DNA from: Pseudomonas sp. SG20056
GTDB taxonomy: Bacteria; Pseudomonadota; Gammaproteobacteria; Pseudomonadales; Pseudomonadaceae
Length of the DNA: 64,000 nucleotides
Assembly: GCF_031764535.1 (NCBI RefSeq)
Contig: NZ_CP134499.1
Coordinates: 2,108,001-2,172,000 of the forward strand
Reading direction: 5' to 3'
Each line of letters begins with the position of its first letter. The stretch's first letter is position 1. Positions 38,006 to 49,254 of the stretch are shown in pieces. The notes below the pieces were generated by a model. It made no database searches. It saw only the letters and a program-made list of their open reading frames with translations, and was not told the DNA's origin. Made by a program: the position numbers and the translations under genes.

Positions 38006-39349
38006 ATGGAATTCGTCAACACCCTGGTCAATCAACTCAATGGCGTGGTCTGGGGCCCGCCCATGCTGGTGCTGATTCTCGGCACTGGTCTGTTCCTCAT
38101 GTTGCGCCTGAAATTCATGCCGCTGAGCAAGATCGGCGCAGGCTTCAAACTGATGTGGCAAGGCCGCCAGAAAGGCGATGCCGAGAGCGGTGAGATCAGC
38201 CCTTTCCAGGCGCTGATGACCTGCCTGGCCGCCACAGTTGGTACCGGCAATATCGCCGGTGTGGCCACCGCGATTTTCCTCGGCGGCCCGGGTGCATTGT
38301 TCTGGATGTGGTGTACCGCACTGGTCGGTATGGCCACCAAATACTGCGAAGTGGTGCTGGCGGTGCATTACCGCGAGAAGGACGAGCGCGGCGAGCACGT
38401 CGGCGGTCCGATGTACGCAATCAAAAACGGCCTGGGCAAGAAGTGGCTGTGGCTGGGCACCGCGTTCGCCATCTTCGGCGGTTTTGCCGGTTTCGGTATC
38501 GGCAACATGGTGCAGGTCAACAGCATGGCTGCGGCCCTGCAAACCACCTTCAACATTCCGCTGTGGGTTACCGGTGTGGTGACCATGGTGATTGTCGGCC
38601 TGGTGATCCTCGGCGGCATCAAGCGCATCGGTAAGGTCGCAGCGACCCTGGTGCCATTCATGTGTGTGGCCTACATCATCGCCGCCATGGTGGTGCTGGT
38701 GGTCAATGCCGCGGAAATCCCGAAAGCCTTTGAAATGATCTTCACCTACGCCTTCACCCCGATTGCTGCTACCGGTGGTTTTGCCGGTGCGGCGGTGATG
38801 GCGGCGATTCGCTTCGGTGTGGCGCGCGGTATTTTCTCCAACGAAGCAGGTCTGGGTACTGCAGGTATCGCTCAGGCGGCCGGCACCACCAACAGTCCGG
38901 TACGTTCGGGGATGATCGGCATGCTCGGGACCTTTATCGACACCATCATCATCTGCTCGATGACCGGCCTGGCTATCATCACCTCTGGCGTGTGGACCAG
39001 CGGTGCCAGCGGCGCAGCACTGTCGGCGGCAGCCTTTGAACAGGCGATGCCTGGTGTCGGCGGTTATATCCTGACGTTGGCCCTGGTGGTGTTTGCCTTT
39101 ACCACCATCCTCGGTTGGAGCTACTTCGGTGAGAAGTGCTGGGAATATATGGTCGGCACCAAGTCGATCCTGCCATTCCGCATTCTCTGGGTAGTGGCCG
39201 TGCCGTTTGGTGCGATTGCTCAGCTGGACTTCGCCTGGTTGGTGGCCGATACCCTCAACGGTCTGATGGCGATTCCTAACCTGCTGTCGCTGCTGTTGCT
39301 CAGCCCGATCGTGGTCAAGCTGACCAAGGATCACTTCGCAAAAAATTGA
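38006..39349 (+). CDS. Sodium:alanine symporter (AGCS family)
   Basis: This 447-residue inner-membrane transporter with about 11 helices carries the AGCS signature PFQALMTCLAATVGTGNIAGVATAIFLGGPGALFWMW (about 68-104), with further conserved GGPMYAIKNGLGKKW and RGIFSNEAGLGTAGIAQAAG. Members import alanine or glycine with Na+. The start is ATG 38006, with AAGGA seven bases upstream; the ATG at 38000 sits too close to it. It is preceded by 294 bases of non-coding DNA after tamB and followed by a nested inverted repeat. There is no adjacent regulator. Confidence 0.94.
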   Translation: MEFVNTLVNQLNGVVWGPPMLVLILGTGLFLMLRLKFMPLSKIGAGFKLMWQGRQKGDAESGEISPFQALMTCLAATVGTGNIAGVATAIFLGGPGALFWMWCTALVGMATKYCEVVLAVHYREKDERGEHVGGPMYAIKNGLGKKWLWLGTAFAIFGGFAGFGIGNMVQVNSMAAALQTTFNIPLWVTGVVTMVIVGLVILGGIKRIGKVAATLVPFMCVAYIIAAMVVLVVNAAEIPKAFEMIFTYAFTPIAATGGFAGAAVMAAIRFGVARGIFSNEAGLGTAGIAQAAGTTNSPVRSGMIGMLGTFIDTIIICSMTGLAIITSGVWTSGASGAALSAAAFEQAMPGVGGYILTLALVVFAFTTILGWSYFGEKCWEYMVGTKSILPFRILWVVAVPFGAIAQLDFAWLVADTLNGLMAIPNLLSLLLLSPIVVKLTKDHFAKN

Positions 39350-39414
39350 TGTGTCGCCTGGGCGGGCAGGGTAGTCTGACTCCATGGTCAGCTATGCTTG
39401 CCCACCCTGGCAAA

Positions 39415-39548
39415 CCGTTGAAAAACTACCTGCGTTGGCAATACCGCGTTAAAAACAGGCTCGGAATGCTCATTTACAACCCCGTAAACTCCGCTTCCTC
39501 GCCTGTTTTTGCCTTGTCTTGCCTGCCTCGCCTACGTTTTTTCAACGG
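39415..39548. repeat. Nested inverted repeat element, about 134 bases
   Basis: Outer arms CCGTTGAAAAAC (39415) and GTTTTTTCAACGG (ending 39548) bracket a second perfect inverted pair, AAAAACAGGC (39451-39460) and GCCTGTTTTT (39501-39510). Together they can fold into one long cruciform between the alanine symporter and tpx. There is no transposase; it looks like a dispersed Pseudomonas intergenic repeat or a small miniature element. Confidence 0.72.
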
Positions 39549-39638
39549 CCTGCTTCAAGAGGGCGCGGGCTTGCCATTTGGCGGGTTCGCGCCCTTACTT
39601 GTTAGCCCTCTCCAATTTCGTTGATAAGGATCGTTCCC

Positions 39639-40139
39639 ATGGCACAAGTCACCCTCAAAGGTTCCCCGGTTGAAGTCACCGGTCAACTGCCGCAGATTGG
39701 TCAGCAAGCGCCGGCGTTTAGCCTGGTTGCCGGTGATCTGAGCGATGTGAGCCTGGCCAGCCTGGCCGGCAAGCGCAAAGTCCTGAACATTTTCCCAAGC
39801 GTCGACACCCCGACCTGCGCCACCTCCGTGCGTACCTTCAACGCCGAAGCGAGCAAACTGGCCAACACCGTGGTGCTGTGCATTTCCACCGATCTGCCGT
39901 TTGCCCAGGCGCGTTTCTGCGGTACCGAAGGTCTGGAAAACGTGATCAACCTGTCGACCATGCGTGGCGCTGACTTCCTGCAGAACTACGGCGTGGCCAT
40001 TGCCAGCGGCCCGCTGGTGGGTGTTGCTGCCCGCGCGGTAGTGGTGCTGGATGAACACGACAAGGTGCTGCACAGCGAGCTGGTCGGCGAAATCGCTGAC
40101 GAGCCGAACTACGCAGCTGCGATTGCCGTGCTCAAGTAA
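39639..40139 (+). CDS. tpx: Thiol peroxidase (atypical 2-Cys peroxiredoxin)
   Basis: This 166-residue peroxiredoxin reduces hydroperoxides using thioredoxin. The peroxidatic Cys is residue 60 in [15 protein letters not shown] and the resolving Cys is residue 94 in [15 protein letters not shown], matching E. coli Tpx (61 and 95); Cys81 is also conserved. The N-terminal [18 protein letters not shown] is typical. The start is ATG 39639 with AAGGATC upstream rather than a TTG at 39621. A classic terminator follows 21 bases after the stop. It acts in the cytoplasm or periplasm depending on species; no signal peptide is seen. Confidence 0.96.
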   Translation: MAQVTLKGSPVEVTGQLPQIGQQAPAFSLVAGDLSDVSLASLAGKRKVLNIFPSVDTPTCATSVRTFNAEASKLANTVVLCISTDLPFAQARFCGTEGLENVINLSTMRGADFLQNYGVAIASGPLVGVAARAVVVLDEHDKVLHSELVGEIADEPNYAAAIAVLK

Positions 40140-40159
40140 CACCCGCTAAATGCTTGTCC

Positions 40160-40187
40160 AACGGCCTGCTTTGCAGGCCGTTTTTTT
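40160..40187 (+). terminator. Terminator of tpx
   Basis: A perfect nine-base stem ACGGCCTGC / GCAGGCCGT around TTT is followed by seven T residues, 21 bases after the tpx stop. Confidence 0.95.
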
Positions 40188-40332
40188 GGGTGCAGGTTTT
40201 TATGACAAGCACTTTTCATTTGTGGATCAGACATTTAGTTACGTAAGGAAAAGGTAAATAGGGGGTAAAGAGGCTTTGCAGGCCTGCTGATACTGCATAT
40301 CGTTCACGCTCCCCAAGGAAGTGATCGTCGCC

Positions 40333-41559
40333 ATGCCTGATACACAGTTCACCACCCGTCCTCGCAACCTGTCGCACCAATGGCTGCTCGGCTCACTCGC
40401 GCTGGCTGTTCTCGCCGTACTGCTGTGGTGGTTCTGGCCCAGCCCGCCGGAAGCGCCACAACGTGGCGGCCCTTGGCGTGATGGCGGGCCGGTGCCGGTG
40501 CGCGTGGCGACTGTCAGCCAGGGCGACTTCCCGGTTGAGCTCAAGGCCCTGGGTACCGTCACGGCCTATAACACGGTGAATGTTCGCGGCCGGGTTGAGG
40601 GTGAGCTGGTCAAGCTGCTGTTCAAGGATGGTCAGCAGGTCAAGGCAGGCGATCTGCTCGCGGTGATCGACCCGCGCTCTTATGAAATCGCCTTGCAGCA
40701 AGCCCAGGGCGCGCTGCAGGAACACCAGGCGCAGCTGCGTAATGCCGAGCTGGACTTGGCGCGCTACCGCGGTCTGTATGCCGAAGACTCGATTGCCAAA
40801 CAGACCCTCGATACCCAGGAAGCGCTGGTCAATCAATTCCGCGGCAGCCTCAGGAGCCTGCAGGCGGATGTTGCCACCGCGCGACTGAACCTCGATTTCA
40901 CCCAGATTCGCGCGCCTATTACCGGTCGCTTAGGCATCCGTCAGGCCGATGTCGGCAATCTGGTCAGCAGTGGCGATACGCTGCCGCTGGTGGTGATTAC
41001 CCAGACCCTGCCCATCGCCGTGATGTTTACCCTGCCTGAAGCCGATCTGCCGGCGGTGGTGCAGCAACTGCGTGCAGGGGAAACCCTCGTGGTCGAAGCC
41101 TGGGATCGCAGTGAAAAACTCAAACTGGCTGAAGGCGAACTGGAGAGCGTCGACAACCTGATCGACACCGCCACCGGCACGGTCAAGCTCAAGGCGCGTT
41201 TCGCCAACGCCGAGGAAATGCTCTTTCCCAACCAGTTCGTCAACGTGCGTCTGCGCGTGAAAACCTTGCAGAACGTCACCCTGATGCCGGCGGCCGCGCT
41301 GCAGTTCGGCGCCAGCGGCACCTTTGCCTATGTGGTGGATGCTGAGGACAAGGTGCAGCTGACGCCGATCAGCGTTGGCGCAAGCAACGGCCAGCTCAGC
41401 GTGGTCGAGCAGGGCCTCAAAGCAGGTGATCGCCTGGTGCTGGAAGGCACTGACCGTTTGCGCTCCGGCAACAAGGTTGAGGTGATTGGCGACACACCGG
41501 TCGCCGCCCAGAGCGCGCCGGCCACGCCTGAAGGCAAACGAGCACCGCGCGCCCAATGA
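40333..41559 (+). CDS. muxA: RND efflux periplasmic adaptor MuxA (MdtA type)
   Basis: This 408-residue membrane fusion protein has an N-terminal anchor (about 20-37, [18 protein letters not shown]), lipoyl and hairpin domains ([40 protein letters not shown]) and a beta-barrel domain ([20 protein letters not shown]). It bridges MuxB/MuxC and OpmB in a MdtABC-like pump that exports diverse drugs. The start is set at ATG 40333; AAGGA lies 13 bases upstream, while a GTG at 40321 sits too close to it. Its stop overlaps muxB by four bases. No regulator (such as BaeSR) adjoins the operon. Confidence 0.94.
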   Translation: MPDTQFTTRPRNLSHQWLLGSLALAVLAVLLWWFWPSPPEAPQRGGPWRDGGPVPVRVATVSQGDFPVELKALGTVTAYNTVNVRGRVEGELVKLLFKDGQQVKAGDLLAVIDPRSYEIALQQAQGALQEHQAQLRNAELDLARYRGLYAEDSIAKQTLDTQEALVNQFRGSLRSLQADVATARLNLDFTQIRAPITGRLGIRQADVGNLVSSGDTLPLVVITQTLPIAVMFTLPEADLPAVVQQLRAGETLVVEAWDRSEKLKLAEGELESVDNLIDTATGTVKLKARFANAEEMLFPNQFVNVRLRVKTLQNVTLMPAAALQFGASGTFAYVVDAEDKVQLTPISVGASNGQLSVVEQGLKAGDRLVLEGTDRLRSGNKVEVIGDTPVAAQSAPATPEGKRAPRAQ

Positions 41560-44500
41560 ACGCCTCCCGCCTGTTTATCCTGCGCCCGGTCGCTACCACG
41601 CTGATCATGTTGGCGATCTTCCTGAGTGGCCTGATTGCCTACCGATTGCTGCCCGTCTCGGCGCTGCCGGAAGTGGATTACCCGACCATTCGGGTAATGA
41701 CCCTCTATCCCGGCGCCAGCCCGGACGTGATGACCAGTGCGGTTACCGCGCCGCTGGAGCGCCAGTTCGGGCAGATGGCCGGGCTGAAACAAATGTCCTC
41801 GACCAGCTCCGGTGGCGCATCAGTAATTACCCTGCGCTTTAACCTGGAGGTGAAGCTGGATGTCGCCGAGCAGGAAGTGCAGGCGGCGATCAATGGCGCA
41901 AGCAATCTGCTGCCCAATGATCTGCCGGCACCGCCGGTGTACAACAAGGTCAACCCCGCCGATACCCCGGTACTGACGCTGGCCATCAGCTCGAAAACCA
42001 TGCCGCTGCCGCAGGTGTTCGATCTCGTCGATACCCGCCTGGCGCAGAAGCTCGCGCAAACCAGCGGTGTTGGTCTGGTCACCCTGGCTGGCGGTCAACG
42101 TCCGGCCGTACGTTTGCGGGTTAATCCAGAGGCGCTGGCTTCCTATGGTTTGAACCTCAGCGATGTGCGCACGCTGATCACCGCCAGCAACGTCAACCAG
42201 CCCAAAGGCAACTTTGACGGCCCGACCCGGGTGTCGCAACTGGATGCCAATGACCAGCTGAAGTCGGTTGACGAGTACCGCGAGCTGATCCTCGGCTATA
42301 AGGACGGCGCCACGCTGCGCCTGAAAGATGTTGCCGAAATTATCGATGGTGCGGAAAACCAGCGTCTGGCGGCCTGGGCCAACCGCAGCGAAGCGGTGCT
42401 GGTCAATGTGCAGCGCCAGCCCGGAGCCAACGTGATTGATGTGGTCGACAGTATTCAGACGCTGCTGCCCAATCTGACCCAGGGTCTGCCGGCCAGCGTC
42501 GAGGTCAGCGTGCTGACCGACCGCACCGAAACCATCCGCGCAGCGGTCAAGGGCGTGCAGCATGAGCTGCTGCTGGCCATTGCCCTGGTGGTGCTGGTGA
42601 CCTTCCTGTTTTTGCGCAAGGTGTCGGCGACCATCATCCCGTCCATCGTCGTGCCGCTGTCGTTGATCGGCACCTTTGGCGTGATGTACCTGGCCGGTTT
42701 TACCATCAACAACCTGACGCTGATGGCGCTGACCATCGCCACCGGCTTTGTGGTGGACGATGCCATCGTCATGCTGGAGAACATCGCCCGCCACCTGGAA
42801 GAGGGTGAAACGCCGCTGAATGCGGCGCTCAAAGGCGCCAGGCAGATCGGATTTACCCTGGTGTCGCTGACCATTTCCTTGATTGCCGTGCTGATTCCGC
42901 TGCTGTTTATGGCCGATGTGGTGGGGCGGCTGTTCCGCGAATTTGCCATCACCCTGGCGGTGGCGATTCTGATTTCCCTGGTGGTGTCGCTGACCCTGAC
43001 GCCGATGATGTGCGCACGCCTGCTCAAGGTGGAAAAGCCCGAAGCAGAAGGGCGTTTCTACCGCGCCGCTGGGGCAGTGATCGACGGCATGATCGCCCGT
43101 TACGGCGTGTGGTTGACCTGGGTTCTCAAGCATCAGCCGCTGACCCTGCTGGTGGCCATCGGCACCCTGGCGCTGACCGTGGTGTTGTACCTGGCGGTGC
43201 CCAAGGGCTTCTTCCCGGTGCAGGACACCGGGGTGATTCAGGGTATTTCCGAGGCGCCGCAGTCGATTTCCTTCCGCGCCATGAGCGAGCGTCAGCAGCG
43301 CTTGGCCGAGGTGATTCTGCAGGACCCGGCCGTGGCCAGCCTGTCGTCCTATATCGGCGTGGATGGCGACAACCCGACGCTGAACAGCGGCCGCCTGCTG
43401 ATCAACCTGACGCCACGGGCCGAACGCGATGTCAGCGCGAGCCAGATTATCGAACGGTTGCGCCCGGAATTGGCACGGATTCCCGGAATCGAGCTGTATC
43501 TGCAACCGGTGCAGGACCTGTCCATCGAGGATCGGGTCAGCCGCACGCAGTTCCAGTTCAGCCTGGAATCGCCGGATATCAGCCTGCTGGAAGAATGGGT
43601 GCCCAAGCTGGTCAGTGCGCTGCGCGAGCAACCGGAGCTGACCGATGTGGCCAGCGACCTGCAGAACCGTGGGCTGCAGGTGTTTCTGCAGATCGACCGC
43701 GACATGGCCGGGCGCCTTGGCGTGAGCATCGCCGATATCGACAACGCCCTGTACGACGCCTTTGGCCAGCGGCAGATTTCCACCATCTACACCCAGGCCA
43801 GCCAGTACCGCGTGGTACTGGAAAGCGAGAATGCCGGCAGCATCGGCCCGGCCGCGCTGCGGCAGATTCACGTCAAGGCCGCCGACGGCCAGCAGGTCGC
43901 GCTGTCGACCCTGGCTCAGGTCGAGGAGCGCGCCGCCAGCCTATTGATTAACCATATCGGTCAATTCCCGGCCGCCACCCTGTCATTCAACCTGGCCAGC
44001 GGCGTATCCCTGGGCGAGGCGGTTGCAGTGATCGAGCGTGTCGAACAGAAGATCGGTATTCCGCCGGCGGTGCAGACGCGTTTCCAGGGCGCGGCAGAAG
44101 CCTTCCGCGCCTCCTTGTCGAGCACCTTGCTGCTGATTCTGGCGGCCATCGTCACCATGTATATCGTGCTCGGCGTGCTCTACGAGAGCTATATCCATCC
44201 GATCACCATTCTCTCCACCTTGCCCTCGGCCGGTGTGGGCGCGCTGCTGGCGTTGCTGCTCAGCGGTAACGAGCTGGGGTTGATTGCGATCATCGGCATC
44301 ATCTTGCTGATTGGCATCGTCAAGAAGAACGCCATCATGATGATCGACTTCGCCCTCGACGCCGAACGCAACCAGGGCATGCTGCCGGAAGCAGCGATTT
44401 ATCAGGCGGCGCTGCTGCGTTTCCGGCCGATTCTGATGACCACCCTGGCCGCGCTGTTTGGCGCGATTCCACTGATGCTGGCCAGCGGCTCCGGCGCCGA

Positions 44501-44654
44501 GCTGCGCCAACCGTTGGGTCTGGTGATGGTCGGTGGATTGCTGCTGAGCCAGATCCTCACGCTGTTCACCACACCGGTGATTTACCTGTACTTCGATCGC
44601 CTTTCGCGGCGCATCAGTGGCCGTAGCGCGGCCGGGCTTGTGGTCAGCCGATGA
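41556..44654 (+). CDS. muxB: RND efflux inner-membrane transporter MuxB (MdtB type)
   Basis: This 1032-residue RND permease has 12 helices with two large periplasmic loops. The N-terminal [20 protein letters not shown], the helix-4 proton-relay region [20 protein letters not shown] (about 398-417) with its paired Asp residues, and the C-half [19 protein letters not shown] are intact. MdtB-type subunits form a heterotrimer with MdtC-type partners, an unusual feature of this RND class. ATGA overlaps join it to muxA and muxC, giving tight translational coupling. The energy source is the proton gradient. Confidence 0.96.
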   Translation: MNASRLFILRPVATTLIMLAIFLSGLIAYRLLPVSALPEVDYPTIRVMTLYPGASPDVMTSAVTAPLERQFGQMAGLKQMSSTSSGGASVITLRFNLEVKLDVAEQEVQAAINGASNLLPNDLPAPPVYNKVNPADTPVLTLAISSKTMPLPQVFDLVDTRLAQKLAQTSGVGLVTLAGGQRPAVRLRVNPEALASYGLNLSDVRTLITASNVNQPKGNFDGPTRVSQLDANDQLKSVDEYRELILGYKDGATLRLKDVAEIIDGAENQRLAAWANRSEAVLVNVQRQPGANVIDVVDSIQTLLPNLTQGLPASVEVSVLTDRTETIRAAVKGVQHELLLAIALVVLVTFLFLRKVSATIIPSIVVPLSLIGTFGVMYLAGFTINNLTLMALTIATGFVVDDAIVMLENIARHLEEGETPLNAALKGARQIGFTLVSLTISLIAVLIPLLFMADVVGRLFREFAITLAVAILISLVVSLTLTPMMCARLLKVEKPEAEGRFYRAAGAVIDGMIARYGVWLTWVLKHQPLTLLVAIGTLALTVVLYLAVPKGFFPVQDTGVIQGISEAPQSISFRAMSERQQRLAEVILQDPAVASLSSYIGVDGDNPTLNSGRLLINLTPRAERDVSASQIIERLRPELARIPGIELYLQPVQDLSIEDRVSRTQFQFSLESPDISLLEEWVPKLVSALREQPELTDVASDLQNRGLQVFLQIDRDMAGRLGVSIADIDNALYDAFGQRQISTIYTQASQYRVVLESENAGSIGPAALRQIHVKAADGQQVALSTLAQVEERAASLLINHIGQFPAATLSFNLASGVSLGEAVAVIERVEQKIGIPPAVQTRFQGAAEAFRASLSSTLLLILAAIVTMYIVLGVLYESYIHPITILSTLPSAGVGALLALLLSGNELGLIAIIGIILLIGIVKKNAIMMIDFALDAERNQGMLPEAAIYQAALLRFRPILMTTLAALFGAIPLMLASGSGAELRQPLGLVMVGGLLLSQILTLFTTPVIYLYFDRLSRRISGRSAAGLVVSR

Positions 44655-47600
44655 ACCTCTCTGCGCCCTTTATCCGCCGGCCGGTGGCGACCTTGCTGCT
44701 AAGCCTGGCGATTCTGCTGCTCGGCGGCGTCAGCTTTGGTCTGCTGCCGGTGGCGCCGCTGCCGCAGATGGATTTCCCGACGATTACCGTGCAGGCCAGC
44801 CTGCCGGGCGCCAGCCCGCAGATCATGGCCTCCAGCGTGGCCACGCCGCTGGAGCGCTCGCTCGGCACCATCGCCGGCATCAGCCAGATGAACAGCCGCA
44901 GCAGCCAGGGCAACACGCGGATCATGATCCAGTTCGATCTGGACCGTGATATCAACGCCGCCGCCCGTGAAGTGCAGGCGGCGATCAATGCCTCGCGCGA
45001 GCTGCTGCCCAGCGGCATGCGCAGCATGCCCACCTACGCCAAGGTCAACCCGTCGCAGGCGCCGATCATGGTGCTGTCGCTGACCAGTGACGTGCTCAAC
45101 AAGGGCCAGCTGTACGACGTGGCCTCGACCATCCTGGCGCAGAAGCTCGCCCAGGTCACCGGCGTCGGCGAAGTGCAGATCGGCGGCAGCTCCTTGCCCG
45201 CCGTGCGTGTGGCGTTGGAGCCACGCTTGCTCGATCAGTACGGCATCGCCCTGGATGAAGTGCGCCAGAGCATCAGCGCCGCCAACGCCAAGCGGCCGAA
45301 AGGCGCCGTTGAAGATGCTGAGCGGCACTGGCAGGTGCAGGCCAGCGATCAGCTGGAAAAAGCCGCCGATTACCTGCCGCTGATCATTCGCTATCAGGAT
45401 GGCGCGGCGGTGCGCCTGGGTGATGTCGCGACCGTGACCGATGGCGTCGAGGATCGCTACAACAGCGGCTTCTTCAACGATGAACAGGCCGTATTGCTGG
45501 TGATCAACCGCCAGACCGGGGCCAATATCATCGAAACTATTGCCGGTATTCGTGAGCAGTTACCGGCCTTGCGTGCGGTGATTCCCGCCAGTATCGACCT
45601 GCAAGTGGCGATGGACCGCTCGCCGGTGATTCGCGCCACCCTGCACGAGGCCGAGCAGACCCTGCTGATCGCCGTGGTGCTGGTGATTCTGGTGGTGTTC
45701 GCTTTTCTCGGCCGCTGGCGCGCGGCACTGATACCGGCGCTGGCTGTGCCGGTATCGCTGGTCGGCACCTTTGCGGTGATGTACCTGTTGGATTTCTCCC
45801 TGAACAACCTGTCGCTGATGGCGCTGATCATCGCCACCGGCCTGGTGGTGGACGACGCCATCGTCGTGCTGGAAAACATCTCGCGACATATCGAGGCCGG
45901 CGAAACGCCGATGACGGCGGCGTTCAAGGGCGCGCGCGAGGTGGGCTTCACCCTGCTGGCAATGAACCTGTCGCTGGTCGCAGTGTTTATCTCGATCCTG
46001 TTTATGGGCGGTATCGTCGAGCGCCTGTTCCGCGAGTTTTCCATCACCCTGGTCGTGGCCATCGTGATCTCCCTGCTGGTGTCGCTGACGCTGACGCCGA
46101 TGCTCTGTGCGCGCTGGCTCAAGGCCGAAACCGCCGAGCACCAGCCCAGCGCCATGCAGCGTTGGGGCGGGGCCGTACAGACACGTGTGCTGGCGTTTTA
46201 CGCGCGTGGTTTGGACTGGGCGCTGAAGCATTCCTTGCTGATGCTGTTTAGCCTGCTGGCGACCATCGCGCTGAATATCTTTCTGTTTGTCAGCGTGCCG
46301 AAAACCTTTATGCCGCAGCAGGACACTGGCCAATTGATCGGCTTTATTCGCGGCGATGACGGCCTGTCATTCCAGGTGATGCAGCCGAAAATGGAGATTT
46401 ATCGCCGTGCCGTGCTAGCCGATCCTGCAGTGGAAAGCGTTGCCGGGTTTATTGGCGGCGGTGGCGGCATCAACAACGCCTTTATGATTGTGCGCTTGAA
46501 GCCGATTACTGAGCGCAAGGTCGCCGCGCAGGCGGTGATCAACCGCCTGCGCCAGTCGGTGCCAAAAGTGCCGGGCGGGCGGATGTTCCTGATGCCCGAT
46601 CAGGACCTGCAGATCGGCGGGCGGGAAGGGCGCAGCTCGGAAAACGAGTACATGCTGCTATCCGGCGATCTCGACGAACTGCGCAAGTGGCTGCCGCCGG
46701 TGCGCGAAGCGCTGCGAGCGTTACCGGAACTCACCGATATCGACGCCAAGGAGGCCGAAGGCACCCAGCAGATCCGTCTGGTAGTCGATCGCGACATGGC
46801 CAAACGCCTGGGCGTGGACATGAACATGATCACCGCAGTGCTCAACAACGCCTTTAGCCAACGCCAGGTGTCGACCATCTACGACAGCCTGAATCAGTAC
46901 AGCGTGGTCATGGAGATCAATCCGCAGTTCGCCCAGTACCCGGAAACCCTTGATCAGATACAGCTGATCACCGCCGAGGGCGCGCGGGTACCGCTGTCCA
47001 GCTTCGCCCGCTGGGAGCGCAGCCTGGAAGAAGACCGCGTGCACCACCAGGGCCAGTTCGCCGCAGAAAACATTGGCTTTGCCCTGGCCGAAGGCGTCAG
47101 CCTGGAGCAGGCCAGCGCGGCGATCAACAACGCTGTTGCCCGAGTCGGGTTACCGACTGAAGTGCAGGGCATGCTCGGCGGCACCGGCGGCGCCTTCCAG
47201 AAAACCCAGCAGAACCAGCCGTGGATGATCCTGATGGCCCTGGTGGTGGTGTATATCGTCCTCGGCGTGCTGTACGAGAGCTATATCCACCCGCTGACTA
47301 TTCTCTCCACCTTGCCATCGGCCGGCGTCGGCGCATTGCTCGCGCTGCAATTGATGAGCATCGAGTTCAGCCTGATTTCATTGTTGGGGCTATTCCTGCT
47401 GATCGGCATCGTCAAAAAGAACGCGATTCTGATGATCGACCTGGCCCTGCAGCTGGAACGCCAGCAGCATTTGAGCCCGCATGAGTCAATCCGCCAGGCA
47501 TGTCTGCTGCGTTTCCGCCCGATCATGATGACCACCCTGGCGGCGATTCTCGGCGCATTGCCGCTGATGCTGAGCAGCGCCGAAGGCGCGGAAATGCGCC

Positions 47601-47758
47601 AGCCGCTTGGCATCACCATTGTCGGCGGGCTGGTATTGAGCCAACTGCTGACCCTCTACACCACGCCGGTGATCTACCTGTACTTCGACCGCCTGCGCCA
47701 CCGGGTCAACCGCTGGCGCGGTGTGCGCACTGACGCTGCTCTGGAAACCCCGTTATGA
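44651..47758 (+). CDS. muxC: RND efflux inner-membrane transporter MuxC (MdtC type)
   Basis: This 1035-residue RND permease is a paralogue of MuxB. It starts [20 protein letters not shown] and has the helix-4 charge-relay region [20 protein letters not shown] (about 397-416), then the C-half [19 protein letters not shown]. In E. coli the MdtB2C heterotrimer requires the MdtC-type subunit for drug binding. Its start and stop overlap muxB and opmB by four bases each. The length and all repeat features are intact with no frameshift. Confidence 0.96.
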   Translation: MNLSAPFIRRPVATLLLSLAILLLGGVSFGLLPVAPLPQMDFPTITVQASLPGASPQIMASSVATPLERSLGTIAGISQMNSRSSQGNTRIMIQFDLDRDINAAAREVQAAINASRELLPSGMRSMPTYAKVNPSQAPIMVLSLTSDVLNKGQLYDVASTILAQKLAQVTGVGEVQIGGSSLPAVRVALEPRLLDQYGIALDEVRQSISAANAKRPKGAVEDAERHWQVQASDQLEKAADYLPLIIRYQDGAAVRLGDVATVTDGVEDRYNSGFFNDEQAVLLVINRQTGANIIETIAGIREQLPALRAVIPASIDLQVAMDRSPVIRATLHEAEQTLLIAVVLVILVVFAFLGRWRAALIPALAVPVSLVGTFAVMYLLDFSLNNLSLMALIIATGLVVDDAIVVLENISRHIEAGETPMTAAFKGAREVGFTLLAMNLSLVAVFISILFMGGIVERLFREFSITLVVAIVISLLVSLTLTPMLCARWLKAETAEHQPSAMQRWGGAVQTRVLAFYARGLDWALKHSLLMLFSLLATIALNIFLFVSVPKTFMPQQDTGQLIGFIRGDDGLSFQVMQPKMEIYRRAVLADPAVESVAGFIGGGGGINNAFMIVRLKPITERKVAAQAVINRLRQSVPKVPGGRMFLMPDQDLQIGGREGRSSENEYMLLSGDLDELRKWLPPVREALRALPELTDIDAKEAEGTQQIRLVVDRDMAKRLGVDMNMITAVLNNAFSQRQVSTIYDSLNQYSVVMEINPQFAQYPETLDQIQLITAEGARVPLSSFARWERSLEEDRVHHQGQFAAENIGFALAEGVSLEQASAAINNAVARVGLPTEVQGMLGGTGGAFQKTQQNQPWMILMALVVVYIVLGVLYESYIHPLTILSTLPSAGVGALLALQLMSIEFSLISLLGLFLLIGIVKKNAILMIDLALQLERQQHLSPHESIRQACLLRFRPIMMTTLAAILGALPLMLSSAEGAEMRQPLGITIVGGLVLSQLLTLYTTPVIYLYFDRLRHRVNRWRGVRTDAALETPL

Positions 47759-49194
47759 AAGCTCTAATTGCCTTACCTACTTTGTTGGCGCTAAGCCTGG
47801 CCCTAAGCGCCTGCGCCATCGGCCCGGATTACCAGCGCCCAGAGTTAACCACCCCGGCGCAGTTCAAACAGATTGAGGGCTGGACCCAGGCCACGCCCGG
47901 CGATGTGCTGGAGCGCGGCAACTGGTGGCAGTTGTATGGCGACAGCGAGCTGAATGCCCTGGTCGAGCGGCTGAATGTCTCCAACCAGAACCTGGCCGCC
48001 AGCGAAGCGCAGTACCGCCAGGCCCGTGCGTTGGTGCGCGGCGCGCGAGCGGCGTTTTATCCAAGTCTGTCGAGCAGCGCCGTTGCTACCCGCAGCAGTC
48101 AGGGCAGCGGCACCACCAATACCAACAGCAGTACCAGCGGCGTCAGCAAGAGCTATGACCTGAGCCTGAATGCCACCTGGGAGCTGGATATCTGGGGCAA
48201 ACTGCGCCGCTCGCTGGAGTCCAGCCGCGCCGGCTTCGAGGCCAGCGCAGCGGATCTCGCCGCGCTAAAACTCAGCCTGCAGGCGGAACTGGTGCAGAAC
48301 TACCTGCAACTGCGCGTGCTGGATGATCAGCAGCGCCTGCTCGATGCCACCGTCGCCGCCTACGCCCGGTCGCTGAAACTCACGGAAAATCAGTACAACG
48401 CCGGCATCGTGCCGAAATCCGATGTCAGCCAGGCGCTGACCCAGTTGAAAAGCACCCAGGCTCAGGCCATCGACCTGAAATGGCAGCGTGCGCAGCTGGA
48501 GCATGCGATTGCCGTACTGATCGGCGTGCCGCCAAGCGAACTGAATATTGTTGTGCGTGAACAACTGCCGACGCTGCCGGAAATTCCCGTGGCGCTGCCT
48601 TCGCAACTGCTGGAGCGTCGTCCGGATGTCGCCGCCGCCGAGCGCCGGATGATTGCAGCCAACGCTGAGATCGGCGTCGCCGAAGCCGCCTGGTACCCGG
48701 ACCTGACCATTTCCGCCAGCGGCGGCTACCGTGGCAGCAGCTTTGCCGACTGGATCGATCTGCCCAACCGGTTCTGGTCGCTCGGCCCGCAGTTGGCGCT
48801 GACCCTGTTCGATGGCGGCGCGCGCAGCGCCGAGCTGGAACGCAGCGAAGCGGCCTACGACCAGACCGTGGCGCAATACCGCCAATCGGTACTCGACAGC
48901 TTCCGCGAGGTGGAGGATTACCTGGTGCAACTGCGTGTGCTTCAACAGGAAGCCGTGATCCAGCAGGAAGCGCTGGATGCCGCCCGCGAATCCCTACGCC
49001 TGATCGAAAACCAATACCGTGCCGGCACGGTGGACTTCAACAGCGTGGTCAGTGTGCAGGCCACGGCGCTGAACAATGAACGCAGCACCCTCAGCTTGCT
49101 GGGCAATCGTCTGACCGCCAGCGTGCAGCTGATCGCGGCGCTGGGCGGTGGTTGGCAGGGGGAGTTAGAGGTGCCGGAGCAAGCAGACCGCTAA
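47755..49194 (+). CDS. opmB: Outer membrane efflux factor OpmB (lipoprotein, TolC-like)
   Basis: This 479-residue outer membrane channel of the NodT/OprM family has a lipoprotein signal with lipobox LSAC (about 17-20, LALSLALSACAIGPDYQRP), so Cys20 should be lipidated. Two repeated TolC-like coiled-coil halves follow (about 60-260 and 270-470), with SYDLSLNATWELDIWGKLRR and RPDVAAAERRMIAANAEIGV as the typical markers. It is the outlet for MuxABC and the last gene of the operon. It overlaps muxC by four bases and is followed by a hairpin shared with the convergent binding-protein gene. Confidence 0.95.
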   Translation: MKALIALPTLLALSLALSACAIGPDYQRPELTTPAQFKQIEGWTQATPGDVLERGNWWQLYGDSELNALVERLNVSNQNLAASEAQYRQARALVRGARAAFYPSLSSSAVATRSSQGSGTTNTNSSTSGVSKSYDLSLNATWELDIWGKLRRSLESSRAGFEASAADLAALKLSLQAELVQNYLQLRVLDDQQRLLDATVAAYARSLKLTENQYNAGIVPKSDVSQALTQLKSTQAQAIDLKWQRAQLEHAIAVLIGVPPSELNIVVREQLPTLPEIPVALPSQLLERRPDVAAAERRMIAANAEIGVAEAAWYPDLTISASGGYRGSSFADWIDLPNRFWSLGPQLALTLFDGGARSAELERSEAAYDQTVAQYRQSVLDSFREVEDYLVQLRVLQQEAVIQQEALDAARESLRLIENQYRAGTVDFNSVVSVQATALNNERSTLSLLGNRLTASVQLIAALGGGWQGELEVPEQADR

Positions 49195-49200
49195 GTGAAC

Positions 49201-49239
49201 TCAAGCGTCAGTACGGATAACCGCTGTATTGACGCTTGA
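49201..49239. terminator. Hairpin between opmB and the convergent TRAP binding-protein gene
   Basis: Ten-base perfect arms TCAAGCGTCA (49201-49210) and TGACGCTTGA (49230-49239) surround a 19-base loop. There is no clear T tract, so it may be a weak bidirectional terminator. Confidence 0.6.
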
Positions 49240-49254
49240 GACTTAGGGGAAGGA

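Noticed and set aside
37940..39385. Long frame antisense to the alanine symporter
   Set aside because: The translation is hydrophilic and His-rich with no family resemblance; the plus-strand symporter has clear motifs.
41820..43871. Long open frame antisense to muxB (more than 680 codons)
   Set aside because: It has His/Gln-rich low-complexity translation, no ribosome site, and lies opposite an intact RND transporter.
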